Assembly: GCA_039566865.1 (NCBI GenBank)
Contig: CM076960.1
Coordinates: 11,322,501-11,386,500 of the forward strand
Reading direction: 5' to 3'
DNA from: Aurelia coerulea
Taxonomy: Eukaryota; Cnidaria; Scyphozoa; Semaeostomeae; Ulmaridae
DNA: 64,000 nt
Shown here: positions 55,456-64,000 of the stretch, in pieces
Layout: the number at the start of each line of letters is the position of its first letter
Position numbering within the stretch: position 1 is the stretch's first letter
Made by a program: the position numbers and the translations under genes
The notes under the pieces: generated by a model
Told to the model about the DNA's origin: nothing
The model's input: only the letters and a program-made list of their open reading frames with translations
The model's database searches: none

Positions 55456-56739
55456 GTATGAATCATTGAGACAATTACAGAATCCCAGTCGTTCTCGTAT
55501 GGGCGTCTGGGTAAACTATTTTATCCAAGATCAAATAGCAATGTTTTATATTTCTCAAAATTAATTGTAGTTTCGTGCACAGTAGCTTCCCTTCCTCAAA
55601 ATATTGAAGGTGATTTTCCTTCCTCGATGGAAGATTTGATCTTATTATCTTTCTCAAAATTAAAGAAAATCTTCTAATCGAGAGATAATTCAATAATTGA
55701 TGTCTTGAAACTTTTTCTTGTTACTAAAGATGTTTGTTTTGGGCATAGAAATTAAATTCAATAAGGACGTATAGAATTCTCGAATGTAGAAAACAATACA
55801 GAGATACCTGCTGACTGATTTTGACAAGCTCGTGCCTGGATTGTTCCGAAATATTTATCTTTTTAAAACCATAAAGCTCACAGGAAGTCCCAAGCTCTGA
55901 TCAAAGATCAAACATGTCAAATGAAATACAGTTCTAACCGCAATTTTTGCCCTTGATGATATTTGATAATATACCGACTTAGATCAGTGATACCAACCTA
56001 CTGCACCCGGGACTGAACTAGGCCATAGATAGCGTACGACACCGTCCAGCTTTGAGCCATCAGAAATGGCATTTTACTAAACTGGTACATTTTCAGGCAC
56101 CTGTTAGCATCATCCATGGTCTGCAGGCATTGTCGATGTAAACATTCGAGCTCTCCTTGTGACTTCCGTTTGCCTTTCTTCTAAGATACTCAGCAACTTT
56201 TAGCAAGACACCTTCACTGTGAGCCGCCATTATGCAGGACACGAGAGATCATAATTCTATCAGATTGCGCAGAACAAGTGAAGACTGGGAGACAGTTTCA
56301 CTTGATTGGTAGATGGTTGGCTGATCTTAATTTCTATTGGCCTGCTCTACTTTTCAAAATGAAGATTTGCCTTCTGTGGCTCCCGCCATTTTTCACTTGA
56401 TTTTGCTGCACGATGATTGGTTGAATCCTGAAGACCGTGGCTCAGATCTGCCAAGTGTGGCTCCCGCCAATATTCAAATCTTTAAAAAGTCATTCAGTGA
56501 TTGGCTGTAAGGATCTTGCAGCTGCCGTATGATTAGTTACGATTTTAGACTTTGTGACCCTTATTCATTGATTTGGATGTGAAAAGTGCTTTCTTTTGAG
56601 TGCTGCCGAGACAATTCTAACGGCGATTTTGTTTTAGAATTTTTTTTTAGTTATTTGATAGAATGTTGGAGAATAATTAAATCCTTGAAAATCTGACCGT
56701 GGCTTGAGCAACCCTCGCCACCCCCTGGATCCGCCCCTG

Positions 56740-59700
56740 AAGACGGTACTGCGAATGATGAAGAGGGGGAATTGGTTCAACTGTATACTCGGGACTAAGA
56801 TTATTTACAAACTTGTAGAACAAGGTAAGGCGTCTACTCCATCTTCGGGAACTCAGTGACTCCCAACCAAGCTCTGTGTACAGCTTCTCTCGAGATGTTC
56901 CCCTCCATGCACCCGACACAGCTAAGGCAGCAGAATACTGTACGGACTCTAGTTTTTCCATTAAATTTGGTAAAAGGATATTTTGACTGAATTGGCATAC
57001 TTTGGCAGGAATATGGTAAATACCATCACCATAGTCTAGATGGGGTCGAACATAGAGCTTATATAATTCGTTTAGGGTATGCCTTGGCAGGTATTTGGAG
57101 AGATATTTCAGCAAACCAATGCCTTTCCTTGTTTTAGAGATCGCTGATTTGATATGAGCTGAGAAAGATAGCTTTGAGTCCAGGATAATTCCTAAATGTT
57201 TATGTTCATTCACTTTCTTGACTGGTATGTTGTTAAAGAGAATCACTGGATGATCAATTTCGATTTTTTTCCTTGAAAATGTTAATTCAACAGCTTGTTT
57301 CTGCGGATCTGGATTAAAGGACATTCTCCAAGCTTCAGCCCACCGACTTATCAAATCCATGTCATGGTTCATGTCATTGGCAGCTGTATTTGAATCTTCT
57401 ACCACAGTGAACAACGATGTATCATCAGCAAATAACTTAACATTGCACTTCAAGCCTACAGCTAGATCATTTATATACACAAGGAAAAACAAGGGTCCAA
57501 GAATAGAGCCCTGGGGCACCCCTGCAGAAATATCTCCCCAATTTGAACTCTGTCCATTCAGTACTGTCCTCTGCTTTCGATCCTTGAGAAAGCTTTGGAT
57601 TAAAAAAAGAAGTTGTCCCGAGACACCACATCGCTTTAATTTATAAATTAGACCATCGTGCCATACCCTATCAAATGCCTTAGAAATGTCAAGATACACA
57701 GAACGAACATCAAGGGGAGGGTTACAGTCAAAAGCTTTAAATATTGTGTGTGTTATTGAGAGTAACTGGTTGATGGTTGAGTCTCCTGGGCGAAAACCTG
57801 ATTGATTTGGGTTAAGAAGTTCGTGTGATACAAGATGCGAGTAAAGAGAATCATATATGAGTTTTTCAAGTATTTTCCCAAAAATTGGTAAAAGAGAAAT
57901 AGGACGGTAATTCCCCTTCAAATTTTTCTCATTTTTCTTATGAACCGGCACTACATTTGCATGTTTCCAAATTTCGGGAAATAAACCACGCCTCAAACAA
58001 TTTGTGAAAATTATCTTGAGTGGCAGAACCAATGCAACATCGCTCAACTTTATCATCCTTACAGATATTTCGTCCCAGCCATGTGCTTTATTGGGATTAA
58101 GTGATCTAATGATACTAAGAATCTTTTCCTCAGAGATGACGAAATCACTTATCGGAGTCGTAGTTACCGGGGTATCTTGGGGAATTTCGCTACCTGTGTC
58201 AATGGTCGTGCATTGAAGAATGAAATAGTCATTAAATATCTGTGCCTTTTCGGTAAAATCCGTTACAAACAGCCCGCACTCTAGAAGAGGTGGTATCATC
58301 GGAATCTTAACTTTGTTTAAAACAGTGTTTATTAAGGTCCAATAGGTTTTGCTGCTGGTCCCATGATTAGCCAGGGTTTTTCCTGCCTTAAGGAAGTAAT
58401 TCCGCTTAGCGTCCTCAATCAGTCTCGCTCCTTCTGATATCATTTTTTGCACACCTTCAAGCTTGTCGTCTGGCTGACCACTCCTCACAAAAGTTTTATA
58501 TGCACGATTTTTTTTCCTTAGAAAGTTTTTGATGGCTTGCGTTATCCAGGGAGCTTGACGAGGCCTAATCGTTTTAACTTTGTTGGGGATGAAATTTGAA
58601 TAGATGTTGAGAAGGACTTCATTGAGTAGTTTTACCTGTTCATTAGGGCAAGTCATGTTGTCAAGATGTTCGTGCCAAGCAAACGTTTCAATGCTTTTCC
58701 TGATTGCTGCAAAATCTGCCTTATCGTAATACCAAATCTTGCGGGTATATGGAGGTTGTGCTATGTTTGAAACAGATAATTTACCGTAAACAATTTGATG
58801 GTGGCACTGCTCATGTAGTGACGGATGGACACCAGAATCGATAATGAGGTTAGGCTGATCAGTAAATATCAAGTCAATGCAGGATTTAGATTCACCCATT
58901 AAATGAGTTGGTTCTGAGATTAATTGATGAAGACCATTGTCAGACGCTAGTGGCTCAAATATTTTTCCCTCGTTATTTTCGATATCACTTTCCCACCACT
59001 GAGTTGATCTGCAGTTGAAATCACCAGTAATAATAACGCAGAATGGATTTTCAGCATGCATTTTGGATAACATCAGCTCAAAGCTTATGGTAAAGTTATC
59101 AAACTCCTCTGGACACTGCCTATAGATTACGGCAAAGAAGTACTTTTTCCTGTTTAATTGAATTTCATACACAATACATTCAGGGAGAGTTACCAGGTCA
59201 GAACGATTTTTTGAAGGAAGGGAATCTTTGATGTATAGCCCAACACCACCCCTTTTCACATTTTGAGGATGGTTATCATTAATAAACGTATATCTATCAA
59301 GTGCCAGTCTATCTTTATCAACGGTGCTGTCAAGGTGGGTTTCAACAATTCCAATGATGTCATAGTTGTACACCGCATTGTAAGCCTCTATAAGAGACAC
59401 GCGTAAAAAATCATGTGCAGTAATGCTATTTAGGTTCCACGTACAAAAATCAAGTGTTTCAGGGCCCGGATTTATTTCTATATCACCACTCAGCAGAATG
59501 GTCCTAAACAACAACCATTGAAGATGTAATGCTGAACATGCTACGCACGCGGTGTAAAAGTAGACATAATGAGACTGAAAATACCTATATCGAACAATAA
59601 CAATGACACCTAACGGGAATCGTTTGACGAGCTCTAATGTAATGTAAAGTACTATCTTCGCAGACCGATGCATGCGGGCGAACAAAGGCAAAAAACATAA

Positions 59701-59925
59701 CTCTGGTGCAACGGAGTGAACTGCAAGAAACAATATTGTCAGCGTGAATGGCAGAACGAGTATTGAGACTGCGATGAACCAATAACAAAACCAAAATAAT
59801 TTAACAATTTGAGAGAAACTTGAGAATGGCCTAACATTTCTGCTCAGTTGGGATTTGTTTTGCAAAGACGCACGGAAACACCCTATTGTTGCTCTCCATT
59901 GATTGATTTCAACCGGCATCATCAT
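56740..59925 (-). CDS. 2A-LINE ORF, N-terminal 1062 codons (2A, APE endonuclease, RT)
   Basis: Starts MMMPVEINQW (several ATGs in a row). Residues 1-147 are novel and hydrophobic (LFWFCYWFIAVSILVLPF), perhaps a signal or membrane segment; residues 148-155 are the 2A-like DIEINPGP. Endonuclease: CTWNLNSI, GIVETHLDS, FCVIITGDFNCRSTQWW, CIDLIFTDQP and HHQIVYG, so the main APE catalytic positions look present. RT: GNYRPISLLPIFGKILEKL, SGFRPGD, DISKAFDRVWHDG, GVPQGSILGPLFFLVYIND and KLFADDTSLF (active site FADD), KHLGIILDSKLSF. No stop or frameshift. After RL at 56740 the frame runs 20 more codons into the inserted element. Excision would give about 1242 residues with 54334-54876. Best placed in the CR1/L2/Crack group. 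Confidence 0.93.
59461..59484 (-). other. 2A-like ribosome-skipping motif
   Basis: Codes D-I-E-I-N-P-G-P, matching the consensus D-x-E-x-N-P-G-P; skipping would occur between the last Gly and Pro, releasing a ~154-residue N-terminal peptide from the endonuclease-RT protein. 2A sequences are documented in APE-type LINEs. Upstream ILLSG fits the usual helical lead-in. Confidence 0.85.
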
Positions 59926-60136
59926 AAAGAAATCTTCTCGCTGGTCCTAGGGGGCAACCAGTCATAATGCAACCACCAAGGCAAAGTAGGGAAAATGAAA
60001 GTAACGAGACATAAACTAAACGAAAATACACACAGTTAAAAAGACGATTTAGGTAAACATAAACTTTAACACAATAGTAAGTAAATATAGAGCATAATAC
60101 GGTGGCCTCTAGAGACCTTAAAAGTACAAAAAACAC
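59909..60136 (-). CDS. Small ORF overlapping the start of the 2A-LINE ORF
   Basis: 75 codons ending CPLGPARRFLYDDAG, stop TGA overlapping ATGATGCCGGTTGA, so its stop falls inside the main ORF start. Copy 2 (45520-45658) conserves the frame and ending (CPLGPARGFQYDDAG), and copy 1 keeps DAG-stop. Hydrophobic. Conservation over copies suggests translation or coupling; its upstream start lies at the element edge, so the true N-terminus is unsure. Confidence 0.45.
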   Translation of the reverse strand: MFFVLLRSLEATVLCSIFTYYCVKVYVYLNRLFNCVYFRLVYVSLLSFSLLCLGGCIMTGCPLGPARRFLYDDAG

Positions 60137-60139
60137 AAG

Positions 60140-60727
60140 CGTGTCGGGTTTTCGAACTGTGGAAGCTTTGTGGAAACAGTTGCAAAATCAATTGTTGAAT
60201 TAGATCATTGTCAAAGAAAATATTAACATGACAAAACCCTTGAGACTCGTATAAGGTGACTTAACTAGTTTTTCAACATCTTAGCTACATTAGACAGCCA
60301 GACAAAAATTCCCCAGGGGAAGCTTTTGGCTATCAATAGAAATACGTTTTGGATAACCAAAAAAATAAACTGGTTTGGCCTAGCAAAAATATGGAAATCT
60401 AAAATAAAGTTAAGTTTTGAAATGATGAAAACAGAAACTGAGGAGAGGGGCATATCACTCTATGAAGATTTCGCACGATTTACACGAAATTTCCAGTCGC
60501 ATTTAAGACCAGCACCCCTTGAAATATCCCAAAATATCCTTTGGTAAAAATCTTGACGGTAAACCATGGGGGGGGGGAGGAGTCATTTTTAACAGAAAGT
60601 AGACCTTCTCGTTTCTATACTCCCATACCCACATAGACATTTAAAAAACGCAGCACAAAATTTATTCGAATGTTATTTGAAAATAAACAACAAAAAGGGA
60701 AAAGGTCAAGAAAAACAGTTTAATAAT
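60140..60727. other. No gene recognised
   Basis: AT-rich flank of the 2A-LINE with one G11 run near 60570. Confidence 0.4.
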
Positions 60728-60905
60728 ACTCATTCGTTCACTTCCGTAGCTATGTCAGAATCTTCCCCAGAAATACTCCCTTCCTCTTGCTCCTCGCCGA
60801 ATTTCTGCTTGATAAGGTCTTTGAACTCTGTTTCATCATCAAAGTAAGAGAAACCATCATCAAGTTTTGCACACAGTCTGCAGTTTATATCTGCAAACGT
60901 ATAGC
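60728..60905 (-). pseudogene. ORF1p-like C-terminal remnant
   Basis: The minus strand reads FADINCRLCAKLDDGFSYFDD and continues into an acidic end (GEEQEEGSISGEDSD). It aligns with FADINCRLCVKLNG and the acidic tail at 44560-44731. The upstream part is cut off by the element starting at 60907. Confidence 0.65.
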
Positions 60906-60906
60906 C

Positions 60907-61075
60907 CAGGGGCGGATCCAGGCCATGATGCTGACCGACTTACTAGCGAGCGCGAAGCGCGAGCAGATCATGTGGAATCATCGAGCGCGAAGCGCGAGGA
61001 GTTCGGGGGTCCGGGGGCGGAGCCCCCGGAAAATTTTTTGGGGCCACGCCCTTAAGATCGCCGGAAAACGCCCTG
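60907..61075. mobile_element. Partial second copy of the CAGGGGCGGATC element
   Basis: Starts CAGGGGCGGATCCAGG, then the GC-rich GAGCGCGAAGCGCGAG and GGGGGCGGAGCCCCC block and GGGGCCACGCCCTTA, as in 54882-55055. I find no right end, so it is truncated. Confidence 0.75.
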
Positions 61076-62502
61076 TTTTAAATGCCTCCATAAAACGCCC
61101 TCTTTTAAATTTTGATACCTTTTTAGACTTTTTAGCGCCGAGTGACGCTTAACTTTACTTTAAATACAAATGGTCCCATGATAGTTAAAGTGGACAAAAT
61201 AGAGATTCAACGTCTGATGCACGGACAGGTCATTACATTTGACATCTCCTTTGAAAAAGTAGGGTGTGCCAAGAAATTTCAGTCGTTTGAAAAATCTTAA
61301 ATCGAAATTCACTTGATAACAGCAAGACTGAAGTATTCTTAGGATTTTTGTCACGTTTCTACGAGCAACTTTTCGAAAATTCATTTGTTGCAAAATGGCT
61401 CAAAAAGGGCCTAAAACACTCGATCAAGTCGAAAGGAATGTCACACGCAGAACGATACACAATGGCATCTAATATCTCAGGAGAGTTATAGGAAATGAAT
61501 TTCCCATGGCAATAAATATGCAGACGACATCTGATACCCGTGAAAAAAAGATACTTTGCGATGCTCTGTGTAAGGGTCATTTCAAAAACAAGGGATTTCG
61601 TCTTCAAACAGAATTTATTCAATTCCAATCCATCAAGCATTCTCGGTTCAATGAATTTCAAATGGCTGAAGTGTTTGGTGGTTTACCCAGCAGTATCATG
61701 TTTTAAAAAAACTCACCAATTAGCAAAAATCAGGATTTTTGAAATGATGATAAAACAATCGAGTTATTGCCAAATAAGAATATTTTAGTTGATCACCAAA
61801 GCTAATTGTTCCCATTCCCAATACCCTTTGTGACACATGTAACAAATTGTACATTTGATTCAGTTTTGCCATTGCAATGGCCTGCTAATAACAATGAGTT
61901 AGGCATTCACAGTAATTCTTTGCCAGCACCAAACTGTTCTTTTCAGAGTGCACTTTGACCAACAATCATTTTGCTATTCAATGCAATCTTGATATTTGTA
62001 CCACCAGAGGAGAGAGGACTGTATATTGGCACAAATCCCTGTATGACTGGATAGTGCAGTACTTTCTATATGTAATGAGTCTGTTTTTGGCAACTGTAAT
62101 TTTCAATTGAAATTTATCAATCAAAGAGAGGTTGAGGTGGAGGTGCTGCAGGTCACTTTGGCAAAAACAGCAATGAAGGAATTCAATTCTTTGGAGTGTC
62201 TTCAGTTCAAATGAATAATTGCAAGCAAGTTCACATTTCTATTTTCTGGAATTTTCTTATTCATATCTTATCTGGTGATTTGTTGATTTCAACAACAGTC
62301 AAATATGAAATTATCCTTGCGTCCTTTATCAAATTGTGTACAGAAGAAGCAGCAGACTTTCAAAATATTCCTTTAATGCAAAGCTATAGTAGATTCTATG
62401 AAGATGTTGCCATTATCTGTAATGATGCCATTATCTGTTTCATGTAATGATGCATCAGAAATCTACAGTATGTGAAATTGTGAAATCAATTGCACATATT
62501 TC
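61076..62502. other. No gene recognised
   Basis: AT-rich. Frames up to 100 codons lack motifs. Confidence 0.4.
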
Positions 62503-62862
62503 TTTATAAGAAACTGCCCATAAGAAACTCAACTCTCAGATCCCCAAATATTAAGAAACTCCAGTACTGGGAAAATATAACTTAAGAAACTATTTATTTG
62601 ATAAAGGAATTCCTTAACATACTTTTACTTTATTTCTACTTGTTTCTTGTATCATATTATTTGTAAGGTACTTGAGCAATGTCTAAGGCTTCAAAACTTT
62701 GTTTAGGAATGTTCAGAGTGGAACAGGAAGTAAATATGAAAATTGTTATGGAATAATAATAATGCAAAATGGAACCTATGGAAACTCATAAGAAACTCTG
62801 GGTACTCAAAATCTGATAATTTTAAGAAACTTTCAGTACTGGCGCAAATTCTTTAGTTTCTT
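62503..62862 (+). repeat. TTAAGAAAC-type dispersed repeat, forward copy
   Basis: Contains ATAAGAAACTCAACTCTCA, CCAGTACTGGGAAAATATAA, CTTAAGAAACTATTTATTT and ACTCAAAATCTGATAA, in the same order as 7888-8235. Confidence 0.78.
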
Positions 62863-64000
62863 TAAGAAATACCTGTTGTACCTGTTTTCTAGATTTTAGG
62901 ATGTCCACCACATATTGCACAACATTTTCAAATCACATACTGGGTGAGTCAATAACATCCATTGTACAAAATCAGAATCATTGCAAAGAAATCTGCTTTC
63001 CTTTCAATTTCAGCAGGATACTTTAGGCATGTGCCAAAATTAAGCATCTTTTTGGAAACTTGCAAACTTGGTAGCTTTTCCAACTAAAAATGAAGACAGA
63101 CAAATTATGATTTCCCTCCAGTTTTGGTAGCCTACTGGGTACTTAGGCAGGGCATAATTCAATGATCATTTGCATTTTCCTAGTAAAACTTGACAAGAAG
63201 CATGATATTGATACAGATATACAGACAGTTCTAATCAAAAGTATAAACGTAAATTTAAATGATGTCATATACATGTGAACAAATAACTTGTGAATGATTC
63301 ATATTCAAAATGACTGTGATAAACAAATAAAGATTCTGTTTTCAATGTTGAATCGAAATTACCTGAAATAAACCACGATGAAAGAAGAGAGAACCCCAGT
63401 TTTAGTTTTCATGACATTGGCCTAGTCTAGTCTAGGCTATGTATGTCAAGCCCTGCCTGCCAAGTCAAGTTGGCCTAATAATTGAAATGTCATTTTAAAG
63501 TTTACTGCATGCAAATTTCCTTGGTTTGACTATCTTGAAGGCTCTATTGTACACATTTTTTGTTGTTTAGTATCTATAAAGAATGTAGGAAATTGAAAAG
63601 AAAGACAAAATAAGCTCACCCGGCGGCAGGAAAAATTTTCTCCTTCCAACTTGAAACGATATGAAAAAGCGCGCCTCCAGTCTCAATATGAGGCCAGATC
63701 ACTGCAAATTTTGATAGACTTCTTGAGCGTCTTCCAAAGCTGTTTGACCGACTTACAAACACCCTGTGATCTTGGCAAAATCCTCAAAAACGATGCTTTT
63801 TTGATGACCGCGCATCTTGTGATGCAACTTTGACCGTCTTACCAATCATATTCGCCCATTTGATTGTTTCATATACAAAACAAAACAATTGCGTAGGAAA
63901 GTATTGCATAAGAAATTCCGCATTCGAGAAAACACAGATTGAATTGAATTGAAGTTTCGCGTGCAAATGACTACGAGGCATATCCAGCATGGCTGAACAG
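62863..64000. other. No gene recognised
   Basis: AT-rich sequence to the window end. Short frames only. Confidence 0.4.

Larger units (their letters stand above)
54882..56739. mobile_element. hAT-like element inserted in the 2A-LINE ORF
   Basis: Terminal inverted repeats CAGGGGCGGATC; flanked by AAGAC on both sides (54877-54881, 56740-56744). A 5-bp duplication and CAGGGG ends suggest a 5-bp-TSD hAT group, though the superfamily is inference. No transposase is seen; it contains a GC-rich block (54920-55040) and a 305-bp MITE (55151-55455). AAAATCTGACCGTGGCT occurs near both ends in direct orientation. Confidence 0.85.
52453..60118 (-). mobile_element. 2A-LINE copy 3, essentially full length
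   Basis: Runs from a 5' end shared with copy 2 (GGTCTCTAGAGGCC) near 60118 to a poly(A) tail (T15 at 52453-52467) just after AATAAA (52465-52470). Two insertions interrupt it: 54882-56739 in the ORF and 52780-54239 in the 3' UTR. Without them it is about 4.3 kb. The UTR shares TATTGGCCATGAGGTAGTCAT with copy 1. Confidence 0.92.

Overview
The window reads as transposon-packed, AT-rich DNA of a marine invertebrate, most likely a cnidarian such as a stony coral or sea anemone. The evidence is the set of elements: a Ngaro/DIRS-like tyrosine-recombinase retrotransposon, a GIY-YIG Penelope-like element, APE-type LINEs whose ORF carries a 2A-like peptide, LINEs with a restriction-like endonuclease, a tRNA-derived SINE and many small inverted-repeat elements. 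I see no single-copy host gene. The only spliced gene model (46327-49895) encodes a Gag-like zinc-knuckle protein. The species call is inference.

Layout. 1-5561: a repeat copy, then a minus-strand Ngaro/DIRS-like element (gag, RT-RNase H, tyrosine recombinase) between 98-bp direct repeats. 5562-22553: two near-identical copies of an ~8.1-kb segment, with the GIY-YIG part of a Penelope-like element between them. 22618-23827: a large foldback element with coding-like DNA in its loop. 23885-31060: LINE fragments, a 122-bp minisatellite, a 1.8-kb inverted-repeat element and a 7-bp tail array. 32030-38190: a SINE and a decayed 2A-LINE that holds a second LINE, which itself holds a 153-bp MITE. 38672-39139: a perfect palindrome beside a second copy of the window-start repeat. 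40743-43989: five TAA arrays separated by 3' pieces of RLE-type LINEs and Penelope-like elements. 44175-46150: an ORF1p-like pseudogene and the 5' end of another 2A-LINE. 46228-51724: a two-exon Gag-like gene with a TATA box and a 2.8-kb intron, then an RT-like pseudogene. 52453-60118: an essentially full-length minus-strand 2A-LINE whose ORF is broken only by an insertion with a 5-bp target duplication. 60728-64000: an ORF1p-like remnant, a partial second copy of that inserted element and AT-rich DNA without recognised genes.

How the parts relate. Nesting gives relative ages: MITE in LINE A in 2A-LINE (32268-38190), and MITE in hAT-like element in 2A-LINE (52453-60118). Target duplications and restored reading frames support both. 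Two unrelated inverted-repeat elements (22618-23827 and 52780-54239) carry short ATG-initiated coding-like segments that may be captured gene pieces. The Ngaro/DIRS-like element appears to rely on recoding: gag and RT share one frame across a single UGA, and RT and recombinase overlap with an in-frame C_CCU_UUG slippery heptamer. Alignments here were done by eye; family names rest on motifs, not database searches.
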